Under the pieces are notes generated by a model that had not been told where the DNA came from, ran no database searches, and worked only from the letters and a program-made list of their open reading frames with translations. The position numbers and the translations under genes are program-made. Of a stretch of 20,803 nucleotides of DNA, positions 7,738 to 15,077 are shown in pieces. Within the stretch, counting starts at the first letter, position 1. Every line of letters starts with the position of its first letter. This stretch comes from an uncultured Collinsella sp. (lineage in GTDB: Bacteria > Actinomycetota > Coriobacteriia > Coriobacteriales > Coriobacteriaceae): the NCBI GenBank assembly GCA_900551305.1, contig URVK01000005.1:1-20803 (forward strand), given 5' to 3'.

Positions 7738-9010
7738 GAATGCCCACGTCGTCGACCCGTCCGTCGAGCTTGACGGTGTCGTTGACGTCCTGATTGACGG
7801 CGACAAGATCGCCGAGGTCGGCGAGAATCTCGCCGTCGAGGGAGCCGAGGTCCGCGACCTTTCCGGCAAGTACCTCGTCCCCGGCCTGGTGGATATGCAC
7901 GTTCACCTTCGCGAGCCCGGCTACGAGGTCAAAGAGGACATCGAGAGCGGCACCCGCGCAGCTGCCAAGGGCGGCTTTACCGGCGTGTGCGCCATGCCCA
8001 ACACCGATCCCGTCACCGATAACGGCACCGTCGTGGAGTTCGTCAAGTCCCGCGCTGCCGAGGTCGGCCACTGCCGCGTCTATCCGTCGGGCGCCATGAC
8101 CCGCGGTCTTAAGGGCGAGGCCATGTCCGAGATGGGCGATATGGTCGCCCACGGCGCCGTCGCCTTCACCGACGACGGTCGCGGCGTGCAGGGTGCGGGC
8201 ATGCTCCGTCGCTGCATGGACTACGGCAAGATGTTCGGCAAGGTCTTTATGAGCCACTGCCAGGACGAGGACCTGGTCGGCCACGGCCAGATCAACGAGG
8301 GCAAGGTCTCGACCCGTCTGGCTCTCGAGGGTTGGCCGGCTGCCGGCGAGGAGCTCCAGATCGCCCGCGACATCGAGATCGCCAAGCTGACTGGTGCCAA
8401 GCTGCACATCCAGCACATCTCCACCGCCCATGGCCTGGAGATCGTGCGTGCCGGTAAGGCCGCTGGCGTTCAGGTTACCTGCGAGGCCACCCCGCACCAC
8501 ATGTTCCTGACCGAGAACGACCTGGACGAGACCTACAACACCTCGCTCAAGGTCAACCCGCCGCTGCGTACCGAGGAGGATGCCGAGGCCATCCGTCAGG
8601 GCGTCATCGACGGCACCGTCGATGTTATCGTCACCGATCACGCTCCCCACACCCCGTGGGAGAAGGCCCGTGAGTTCGAGCTCGCGCCCTTTGGCATGAT
8701 CGGCCTCGAGACCTCGCTGTCACTCGTACTCACCGAGCTGGTCAACACGGGCAAGATGAGCATGGGCCGCATGGTCGAGCTCATGGCCATCAAACCGCGT
8801 GAGATCCTGGGCCTCGACCAGGTTCAGGTCAAGGCGGGCTCCGTTGCTGACCTGACCGTGTTCGCCCCCGCCGCAACCTGGACGGTTGGCGAGGGCGGTT
8901 ACGAGTCGCGTGCCGAGAACTCCGGCTTCGCCGGTCGCACGCTTACCGGTCGTGCCACCGATGTGTTTGTCGGCGGCAAACAGACGCTTGCCGACGGCTG
9001 CATCTGCTAG
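7721..9010 (+). CDS. pyrC: Dihydroorotase (class I)
   Basis: PyrC cyclises N-carbamoyl-aspartate to dihydroorotate. This 429-aa protein is an amidohydrolase of the class I type. It shows the metal-binding HVHLRE (H60, H62), the AMPNTDP segment (91-97), AFTDDG with a probable metal-ligand Asp (about 151-152), further metal-site His residues H179 and H232, and the catalytic DHAPH (306-310). The ATG at 7721 sits behind TTGGAGGTG at 7706-7714. The TTG further upstream lies inside that ribosome-binding site and was rejected. It overlaps the end of pyrB. Confidence 0.95.
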   Translation: MALLLKNAHVVDPSVELDGVVDVLIDGDKIAEVGENLAVEGAEVRDLSGKYLVPGLVDMHVHLREPGYEVKEDIESGTRAAAKGGFTGVCAMPNTDPVTDNGTVVEFVKSRAAEVGHCRVYPSGAMTRGLKGEAMSEMGDMVAHGAVAFTDDGRGVQGAGMLRRCMDYGKMFGKVFMSHCQDEDLVGHGQINEGKVSTRLALEGWPAAGEELQIARDIEIAKLTGAKLHIQHISTAHGLEIVRAGKAAGVQVTCEATPHHMFLTENDLDETYNTSLKVNPPLRTEEDAEAIRQGVIDGTVDVIVTDHAPHTPWEKAREFELAPFGMIGLETSLSLVLTELVNTGKMSMGRMVELMAIKPREILGLDQVQVKAGSVADLTVFAPAATWTVGEGGYESRAENSGFAGRTLTGRATDVFVGGKQTLADGCIC

Positions 9011-9030
9011 CATAGCCTTATCGCTTTTGT

Positions 9031-9060
9031 GCGCGGCGCCCTTGCGGTGCCGCGCTTTCT
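9031..9060 (+). terminator. Weak terminator-like hairpin between pyrC and pyrK
   Basis: GCGCGGC (9031-9037) pairs with GCCGCGC (9049-9055), extended inward by three pairs, one of them G-U. Only TTTCT follows, so termination would be partial. It lies in the only sizeable gap (92 bp) within the pyr operon and could lower expression of pyrKDF relative to pyrRBC. Confidence 0.4.
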
Positions 9061-9102
9061 ATTCGTTTAGACCATGCAACCGCATGGGGGATTGGAGCGT
9101 CT

Positions 9103-9894
9103 ATGCCCACACCTTCCACTGCACGCATGCACGACTTCGAGGTCGTCTCGAACCGGGAGATCGCCGACGGCATCTTCTCGCTCGTCATCTCGGCCCCCAA
9201 GCTTGCAAGTGCGCTCAAGCCCGGTCAGTTTGTGAACATCGCCGTGCCCGGCGATGCGTCCTCGCTGCTTCGCGTGCCTCTGAGCTACTACCGCGCCGAC
9301 GCCGAGGCCGGCACCGTTGAGCTGTGGTACGCCGTCGTGGGCGACGATACCCGCCGTCTGTCGCAGATGGCTCCCGGTTCCACCTCTAATCTGTTGGGCC
9401 CCGGCGGCCGCGGCTGGCTCGTGCCCGAGGGCACCAGGAAGGCGCTGCTCGTCGCTGGCGGCATTGGCGTTCCGCCCGTGCTGTGCCTTGCCGGCAAACT
9501 TGCCGAGCAGGGTGTGGCCGTCGACGTGTGCCTGGGCTTTGGCACCGCGTCCAAGGCCGTGGGCGTCGATGAGTTCCGCGCACTGTGCGATACGGTCAAT
9601 GTGTGCACTGACGACGGTTCGCTTGGCGCGCACGGGTTTTGCACCGATCCTGCCGCCGAGCTGCTTGGCGAGGGCGGCTACGACTACGTGGCCAGCTGCG
9701 GCCCCGCCGTCATGATGAAGAAGGTCGCCGCCGCTGCCGCCGAGGCCGGTGCGTACTGCGAGGTGTCGCTCGAGCGCATGATGAGCTGTGGCTTTGGCGC
9801 CTGCAACACCTGCAATGTCGAGACGGTCGACGGTATGAAGGGCGCCTGCATGTGCGGCCCCGTGTTTGATGCTTCCAAGGTGGTGGTCTTCTAG
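9103..9894 (+). CDS. pyrK: Dihydroorotate dehydrogenase B, electron-transfer subunit
   Basis: PyrK carries FAD and a [2Fe-2S] cluster and passes electrons from dihydroorotate oxidation at PyrD to NAD+. The 263-aa product has the ferredoxin-reductase FAD motif RVPLSYY (57-63), the nucleotide-binding GGIGVPP (119-125) and a C-terminal cysteine cluster C229, C234, C237 and C249 (or C251) for the iron-sulfur centre. This type 1B system is typical of anaerobes and Gram-positive bacteria that lack quinone-linked PyrD. The stop overlaps the pyrD GTG start by one base (TAGTG). The ATG at 9103 has GGGGGATTGGAGC upstream. Confidence 0.93.
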   Translation: MPTPSTARMHDFEVVSNREIADGIFSLVISAPKLASALKPGQFVNIAVPGDASSLLRVPLSYYRADAEAGTVELWYAVVGDDTRRLSQMAPGSTSNLLGPGGRGWLVPEGTRKALLVAGGIGVPPVLCLAGKLAEQGVAVDVCLGFGTASKAVGVDEFRALCDTVNVCTDDGSLGAHGFCTDPAAELLGEGGYDYVASCGPAVMMKKVAAAAAEAGAYCEVSLERMMSCGFGACNTCNVETVDGMKGACMCGPVFDASKVVVF

Positions 9895-10791
9895 TGGGTA
9901 ACGTGAACATGGCCGTCGATTTCGGCGGCGTCAAGATGCAGAACCCCATCAACACCGCAGCCGGTACCTTTGGCTACGGATGGCAGTTCCAGAACTTCTT
10001 TGATGTCTCCCAGCTGGGCGCCATCACCACCAAGGGTTGTGCTGCCGAGCCCTGGCCCGGCACCCCCGCGCCTCGCATGGCCGAGATCCCGGGCGGCATG
10101 ATCAACTCCGTGGGCCTTCAGAACCCCGGTGTGGCCGCCTTTGCCCGTGAGTCCGGTCCGTGGCTCGAGCAGCTTTCCAAGGACGGTTGCCAGGTCATCT
10201 GCCAGGTCGCCGGTCACTCCGTCGAGGAGTTTGTCCGCGCGCTCGAGATGTATGTCGAGCTGTGCCCCTGGGCTGCCGGCTACGAGATCAACGTCAGCTG
10301 CCCCAATATTGCCGCCGGCGGGGCCGCGATGGGCCATGCGCACCTGCCGTAAGGTGACCGATAAGCCGCTGTTCGTAAAGATGGCTCCGGTTAACGTCGC
10401 CGAGATTGCCAAGGCTCTCGAGGCCGCCGGCGCCGACGGCCTTTCGGTCATCAACTCCATCCAGGGCATGGCCATCGACGTTCATACCCGCAAGTCCCGC
10501 GTGGCCAAGCCCAAGGGCGGCCTTTCGGGCCCGCTGTGCCACCACATCGCCGTGCGCATGGTCTGGGAGGTCGCCCAGGCCGTCGATATCCCCATCAACG
10601 GTGTCGGCGGCGTCATGACGGGCGAAGATGCGGCCGAGTTTATCCTGGCCGGCGCCACCTGCGTGTCGGTCGGCATGGCCAATTTCGTCGATCCGTGCGC
10701 CTCGATTAAGATCGCGCACGAGCTCGAGGCCTGGGCAGAGTCCCAGGGCGTGAAGGACATCAACGAGCTGGTAGGTGCTTTCGAATGCTAG
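9894..10791 (+). pseudogene. pyrD: Dihydroorotate dehydrogenase B, catalytic subunit, frame broken near 10334
   Basis: PyrD oxidises dihydroorotate to orotate using FMN and works with PyrK. The first part, from GTG 9894, covers about 147 residues with NSVGLQNPG (71-79) and the catalytic-loop EINVSCPN (131-138, Cys136). The frame then runs to a stop at 10352. The rest continues in another frame from about 10336 (MRTCRKVTDKP) through GADGLSVINS, GGLSGP and the FMN-phosphate motif GVGGV...GATCVSVG to 10791. Compared with family members, about nine codons between AMG and MRTC are missing, a deletion of about 26 bases. An anaerobe that keeps all its other pyr genes should need PyrD, so an assembly or sequencing error is likely. 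AAGGTGGT precedes the GTG start. Confidence 0.85.
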
Positions 10792-11501
10792 AGACCGACG
10801 CCCGCGACCGCGTTATCGTCGCCCTCGACTGCGACCGTGAGCGTGCGCTCGAGCTCGCCCACGAGCTTTCTGGTCATGCCGTTTGGCTTAAGGTCGGCAT
10901 GACGCTCTATTACGCTGAGGGACCCGAGATCGTCAAGACGTTCAAGGATCTTGGCTTTAAGGTCTTCCTCGACCTCAAGTTCCATGACATTCCGCATCAG
11001 GTACGCGGTGCCGCCCGTTCGGCCTCGCTTGCCGGTGCCGACCTGCTCTCGGTCCATGGCCTGGGTTCTGGCGCCATGCTCGCTGCGTGTCGTGAGGGTG
11101 CCGCGGAGGCGCGCGAGGATCGTGCCAAGCTTGTCGCCATCACCGTGCTCACGAGCATGAACCAGGATGCGCTGACCGAGATCGGTGTCGAGTCGTCCGT
11201 CGCCGAGGAAGCCGCCCGCCTGGCAAAGCTTGCCCAGGCCAACGGTATCGATGGCATCGTGTGCTCTCCGATGGAGGCTCATGACATGCGCGAGCTGCTC
11301 GGCCCCGACGCACTGATCGTGACTCCGGGCGTTCGTCCGGTGGGTGCCGCCCTGGGCGATCAATCCCGCGTGGCGACGCCCTCCCAGGCTATCGAGCGCG
11401 GTGCGAGCCACATCGTCGTGGGCCGACCCATCACCGGAGCCGACGACCCGGTCGCCGCATTTGACGCTATCGTTGCCGAGCTGGTCGAAAACGTCGCCTA
11501 A
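10785..11501 (+). CDS. pyrF: Orotidine 5'-phosphate decarboxylase
   Basis: PyrF decarboxylates OMP to UMP, the last step of de novo synthesis. The 238-aa product fits the bacterial group I family. It shows VALDCD at the first strand, K36 in WLKVGM, the catalytic D-x-K-x-x-x-D pattern within FLDLKFHDIP (D63, K65, D68), and the phosphate-binding VTPGVRP and VVGRPIT near the C-terminus. The ATG overlaps the last seven bases of pyrD, and a GGTAGGTG lies upstream inside pyrD. It is the last gene of the pyr operon; pyrE is not in this window. Confidence 0.95.
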   Translation: MLETDARDRVIVALDCDRERALELAHELSGHAVWLKVGMTLYYAEGPEIVKTFKDLGFKVFLDLKFHDIPHQVRGAARSASLAGADLLSVHGLGSGAMLAACREGAAEAREDRAKLVAITVLTSMNQDALTEIGVESSVAEEAARLAKLAQANGIDGIVCSPMEAHDMRELLGPDALIVTPGVRPVGAALGDQSRVATPSQAIERGASHIVVGRPITGADDPVAAFDAIVAELVENVA

Positions 11502-11540
11502 AAGATTCCCTCAAGTCACCACTTTTGGGTCTCATTAGCA

Positions 11541-11639
11541 CAAATTAGCCCCTGTGCCTGCGAAAACTTTCCCATCCTTTGTGTGGAATCGCAGGTCAGG
11601 GGCTCAACTTTGACCTCCGTATATTGCACTTTTCGCAGG
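11541..11639. other. Structured intergenic region between pyrF and mihF
   Basis: AGCCCCTG-TG-CCTGCGA (11547-11563) pairs with TCGCAGG-T-CAGGGGCT (11589-11604): 15 bp around a small bulge, with a further short stem in the loop and CAAA/TTTG outside. The segment CCTGCGAAAA (11557-11566) also has a perfect 10-bp partner, TTTTCGCAGG (11630-11639), so two exclusive folds are possible. No U tract follows the hairpin, so it is not a classical terminator. I see no open frame here. Confidence 0.55.
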
Positions 11640-11688
11640 TATCGTCTAACCTATGGTGCCGTCGATTGGGCATTTAGTGCGTTTGACG

Positions 11689-11697
11689 TGCTAAAAT
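11689..11697 (+). promoter_or_regulatory. mihF promoter (extended -10, TGC-TAAAAT)
   Basis: GTGCTAAAAT is a strong extended -10 placed 45 bases before the mihF ATG. The best -35 candidate, TTGGGC at 11666, is spaced 20 bp from the hexamer, which is too long for normal use. The promoter probably drives mihF-gmk-rpoZ-thiI. Confidence 0.6.
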
Positions 11698-11741
11698 GCC
11701 AATTATTGCATCAGATATAACCCAACTATTTGGAGGTTCGA

Positions 11742-12050
11742 ATGGCACTCCCTCAGCTTACCGACGAGCAGCGCAAGCAGGCTCTTGAGAAGGCTGCCGC
11801 CGCACGTCACGCCCGCGCTGAGCTTCGCGAGCAGATCAAGAAGGGCGAGAAGTCCCTCGAGTCCGTGCTCAACTCCGATGACCCCATCGCTTCCCGCATG
11901 AAGGTTTCCACCCTCATCGAGTCTCTCCCCGGTTATGGCAAGGCCAAGGCCGCCAAGATCATGGAGGAGCTCGGCATCTCCGCTACCCGTCGCGTCCAGG
12001 GCCTCGGCGTCCGTCAGCGCGAGCAGCTCCTCGAGCAGCTGACCAAATAA
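11742..12050 (+). CDS. mihF: Actinobacterial integration host factor (mIHF)
   Basis: mIHF is a small nucleoid-associated DNA-binding protein found in actinobacteria and unrelated to the IHF of proteobacteria. The 102-aa product has a long, charged N-terminal helix (about 6-45) and the helix-two-turn-helix DNA-binding core LPGYGKAKAAKIMEELGI (62-79), followed by the basic ATRRVQGLG. Length and motif order fit the family. I chose the ATG at 11742, seven bases after TTTGGAGGT; the in-frame start at 11730 lies before that ribosome-binding site. It sits directly upstream of gmk, as in most actinobacteria, which supports the phylum assignment. Confidence 0.93.
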   Translation: MALPQLTDEQRKQALEKAAAARHARAELREQIKKGEKSLESVLNSDDPIASRMKVSTLIESLPGYGKAKAAKIMEELGISATRRVQGLGVRQREQLLEQLTK

Positions 12051-12620
12051 GTGAGCGCTCAGGATTCAAAGCTCTTTGTGATTTCTGGACCGTCAGGCGC
12101 GGGCAAGGGCACGCTCGTCACTCGTGTGCGCGAGCGTCGCTCTAACCTGGGCCTGACGGTTTCGGCTACCACGCGAGCACCACGCAAAGGTGAGGTCGAC
12201 GGCGTCAACTACTTTTTCCTGACGCGCGAGGAGTTCGACCGCCGCGTGGCAAACGGTGAGTTTGTTGAGTGGGCTGAGGTCCACGGCAACTGCTACGGCA
12301 CGTTGGTGAGTGAGGTCACATCCAAGCTCGCCTCTGGCTCCTCTCTGATCTTGGAGATCGATGTCCAGGGAGCCCTGCAGGTCAAGGAGCGTTTCCCCGA
12401 GGCCGTGTTGATCTTTATCAAACCGCCTTCGCTCGAGGTGCTTCGCGATCGCCTGGTCGGCCGCGGTACTGAGACGCCCGAGACGATCGAGCTGCGTATG
12501 GCAAACGCCGCCGATGAACTTGCCCTTGCCGACCGCTACGACGACGTCGTGGTGAATGACGATCTCGACCGCGCGACCGATGAACTCGTTCGCGTTCTCG
12601 ATATGCATGAAAGGATCTGA
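12051..12620 (+). CDS. gmk: Guanylate kinase
   Basis: Gmk phosphorylates GMP to GDP with ATP. The 189-aa product has the P-loop SGPSGAGKGT (12-21), the GMP-binding region with TTRAPRKGEVDGVNYFF, and EIDVQGALQV typical of guanylate kinases. The GTG start follows the mihF stop with no gap (TAAGTG). No clear ribosome-binding site is seen, so translation is probably coupled to mihF. It shares a transcript with rpoZ and thiI. Confidence 0.95.
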   Translation: MSAQDSKLFVISGPSGAGKGTLVTRVRERRSNLGLTVSATTRAPRKGEVDGVNYFFLTREEFDRRVANGEFVEWAEVHGNCYGTLVSEVTSKLASGSSLILEIDVQGALQVKERFPEAVLIFIKPPSLEVLRDRLVGRGTETPETIELRMANAADELALADRYDDVVVNDDLDRATDELVRVLDMHERI

Positions 12621-12625
12621 GGTCC

Positions 12626-12907
12626 GTGTCCGTTGTAAAGCCTTGCATTGACGATCTTCTGGAGAAGACCGATCACAACCGCTTCCTGCTTGCTTCGCTT
12701 GCCTCCAAGCGCGCCTGCGACATCAATAGCATGCTGCGTGGCCAGCACAACCGCGTGCTTGCCGTTCAGGATGTCGATGACATCACCATCGGGCTTTCCG
12801 GTGCCGATACCATCTCGATGGCTATGGATGAGATTGTCGACGGCGACATCTCTTATGACGAGGCCCGTTACGAGAAGGCGCTCGGCCACAAGGTTGCTGA
12901 AGCCTAA
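12626..12907 (+). CDS. rpoZ: DNA-directed RNA polymerase omega subunit
   Basis: Omega helps assemble and stabilise RNA polymerase by chaperoning the beta' subunit. The 93-aa product begins with the family pattern KPCIDDLLEKTDHNRFLLASLASKRA (at about residues 5-30) and continues with DINSML. The C-terminal part, rich in D and E, is variable in the family. The GTG start at 12626 lies five bases after gmk, with a GAGG just upstream. Placement after gmk is conserved across many bacteria. Confidence 0.9.
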   Translation: MSVVKPCIDDLLEKTDHNRFLLASLASKRACDINSMLRGQHNRVLAVQDVDDITIGLSGADTISMAMDEIVDGDISYDEARYEKALGHKVAEA

Positions 12908-14152
12908 ATGGCAGCCCGCGTCTGCCTGGTCCACTATCACGAGGTTGGACTAAAGGGCAAGAACCGCGCACATTTTGAGCATATCCTCATGGATAACATC
13001 AAGGCGGCCTTGGCCGCCTTTTCCGTGAATGCCGTGTCTCGAATTTCCGGTTATATCCTCGTGACCTTTAACGAGCATCAGGCCGATGAGGCGGCGCGCG
13101 TCATTCGCACCGTCCCCGGCGTTGCTCGCGTGTCCCTGGCATATCACACGAACCGCGACCCGCAGGAGTACTGCGCCGCCGCCGTGAAGGCGCTGCGCGA
13201 GTTTGGTCCCTTTGAGTCGTTTAAGGTGCATGCCAAGCGCTCTAACACCGACTACGAGCTCACCTCGATTGATATCAATCGTCAGGTGGGAGAGGTGTTG
13301 TGCGAGGCGTTTCCCGATAAAAAGGTCCAGATGCACGACCCCGACGCAATGGTGCACGTGCTGGTGGTCCAGGGTAGCGTTTACGTGTACGCACGCTCCG
13401 AGCGCGGCGTGGGCGGTCTGCCGGTGGGTTCTGCCGGCAAGGTCGTGACGCTGCTTTCTTCGGGTATCGATTCCCCAGTGGCGACCTGGATGCTCGCGCG
13501 TCGCGGCGCGGTGTGCGTGCCGGTACATTTCTCCGGTCGTCCGCAGACGCCTGATACGAGCGAGTATTTGGTGCAGGACATCATCCGTGCGCTTGAGCCG
13601 GGCGTTCAGATCGGTCGCCTGTACGTTGTCCCGTTTGGCGACTGCCAGCGCGAGATCTCGGTGACCTGCCCCAGCAACCTGCGCGTGATCATGTACCGTC
13701 GCATTATGTATTCGGTTGCCGAGCGCATTGCGCATATCGAGGGCGCCAAGGCTATCGTGACCGGTGAATCACTCGGTCAGGTTGCTTCCCAGACGCTTGA
13801 GAACATCATGGCCGTCAACGAGGCCGTCAAGATCCCCGTGTTCCGTCCGCTCATTGGTTCTGATAAGCAGGAGATCATCGCGCGTGCTGAGGAAATCGGC
13901 ACGTTTGATATCTCGACCGAGGCAGCGCCCGATTGCTGCACGCTGTTTATGCCGCGTCGTCCCGAGACGCATGCCAAGCTCGATGCCGTGCATGAGGCAT
14001 GGGAGCTGTTCGATCACGAGGAGATGATTGAGCGTTTGCTCAAACAGACCGAGTATATCGACTTCGAGAGCAACACGTATAAGGCCCCTAAGACCTTAAA
14101 ACGCAAGCATTCCGAGCTCGCTCCACGTGAGATTTACCAAGATCACGAATAA
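12908..14152 (+). CDS. thiI: tRNA 4-thiouridine synthase ThiI
   Basis: ThiI adenylates U8 of tRNA and inserts sulfur to give 4-thiouridine; some members also supply sulfur for thiazole synthesis. The 414-aa protein has the N-terminal ferredoxin-like and THUMP regions (about 1-165), the PP-loop pyrophosphatase motif SSGIDS (184-189), TGESLGQVASQT (285-296) and a vicinal Cys pair C343/C344. There is no C-terminal rhodanese domain, so it is the short form, which needs an outside sulfur carrier or cysteine desulfurase partner. The ATG follows the rpoZ stop directly (TAAATG). It is the last gene before a terminator. Confidence 0.93.
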   Translation: MAARVCLVHYHEVGLKGKNRAHFEHILMDNIKAALAAFSVNAVSRISGYILVTFNEHQADEAARVIRTVPGVARVSLAYHTNRDPQEYCAAAVKALREFGPFESFKVHAKRSNTDYELTSIDINRQVGEVLCEAFPDKKVQMHDPDAMVHVLVVQGSVYVYARSERGVGGLPVGSAGKVVTLLSSGIDSPVATWMLARRGAVCVPVHFSGRPQTPDTSEYLVQDIIRALEPGVQIGRLYVVPFGDCQREISVTCPSNLRVIMYRRIMYSVAERIAHIEGAKAIVTGESLGQVASQTLENIMAVNEAVKIPVFRPLIGSDKQEIIARAEEIGTFDISTEAAPDCCTLFMPRRPETHAKLDAVHEAWELFDHEEMIERLLKQTEYIDFESNTYKAPKTLKRKHSELAPREIYQDHE

Positions 14153-14162
14153 TGTTGTGTAT

Positions 14163-14196
14163 AGACCGGCGGTGATTTTGCATCGTCGGTCTTTTT
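14163..14196 (+). terminator. Intrinsic terminator after thiI
   Basis: A 12-bp stem with two G-U pairs (14163-14174 with 14181-14192) encloses the loop ATTTTG and is followed by five T. It ends the mihF-gmk-rpoZ-thiI transcript. The 170 bases from here to comEA hold no gene I can support. A weak promoter, TTGGTC-18-GATAAC at about 14273-14302, is possible. Confidence 0.8.
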
Positions 14197-14366
14197 CTAT
14201 CTGGGCATTAGGCGATAAACAGTTCATTTGTCGACGTGTGCCTGAATAAATGGACACTTTTCCGCAAGGTTTTGGTCAGCTTTTGGTTTGACCGCGATAA
14301 CCGGTGTGGACGTGCGGAGGCTGCGACGTTCGTTTCCTGACACGATGGTGTTGGGAGGTGTTTGCT

Positions 14367-15077
14367 ATGGCGCAGCGCGAGCAACACGAACGGGTTAAAC
14401 GGATGGACCGCTGGGCAGAAAAGCTGCTCGGCCATAAGGCGATGGTCGTGGCGATCCTGGTTGTCATTGCCGCCGCGAGCGGCTTGGCGATGGCAGGTTT
14501 TGGTGGTCACTCCAGCGACGTATCGTTTGAGCGTAGTGATGAGGCGAGCGCCTCGGATGTGCGCGGGGCCGGGGATGCCTCTCCTGACGATGCCGATGAG
14601 CCGTCTGCCAAGAGCTCCTCTGCTGCCGAGGTGTACGTCGATGTTGATGGCGCCGTTGTGAAGCCTGGCGTGTACCGGCTTAAAGATGGAGCACGGGTGT
14701 CCCAGGCGATTGATGCCGCCGGAGGGCTTACGGCCGAGGCGGATGTGACGGGTCTTAACCGTGCGTCCAAGATCACCGATGGTCAAAAGATCTATGTGCC
14801 GACGGTAGGGGAGCAACAAACGGCTGCGGCCGTCGGCGGCGCCGAAAGCGGCGCTTCCACGACCCCTGGTACAGGGTCTTCGTCGGGACTTGTGAATATC
14901 AATACGGCAAGTGCGGCGGAGCTGCAGACGCTTTCGGGCATCGGGCCTTCTATGGCCCAGTCAATTATCGACGAACGGACGCAAAACGGGGCCTTTGCCT
15001 CGGTCGATGACCTTATGCGCGTATCGGGGATCGGTGAGAAGAAACTCGCCAAAATTAAAGATTGCATCTGCGTATGA
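14367..15077 (+). CDS. comEA: Competence protein ComEA (membrane DNA receptor)
   Basis: ComEA binds double-stranded DNA outside the membrane and hands it to the ComEC channel. The 236-aa product has an N-terminal cytoplasmic tail, one membrane helix (about 24-44), a low-complexity acidic S/D/A-rich spacer (about 48-86), an SLBB domain (VYVDVDGAVVKPGVYRL, 89-105, to about 136), a second S/G/T-rich linker, and a C-terminal helix-hairpin-helix pair (NINTASAAELQTLSGIG, then SGIGEKKLAKI). The ATG at 14367 has GGGAGGTG upstream. The stop overlaps comEC in an ATGA. Confidence 0.93.
   Translation: MAQREQHERVKRMDRWAEKLLGHKAMVVAILVVIAAASGLAMAGFGGHSSDVSFERSDEASASDVRGAGDASPDDADEPSAKSSSAAEVYVDVDGAVVKPGVYRLKDGARVSQAIDAAGGLTAEADVTGLNRASKITDGQKIYVPTVGEQQTAAAVGGAESGASTTPGTGSSSGLVNINTASAAELQTLSGIGPSMAQSIIDERTQNGAFASVDDLMRVSGIGEKKLAKIKDCICV

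Noticed and set aside
11502..11741. CRISPR-like or tandem repeat array from the CCTGCGA copies
   Set aside because: Only three short copies in mixed orientation with unequal spacing; they are better explained as hairpin arms.
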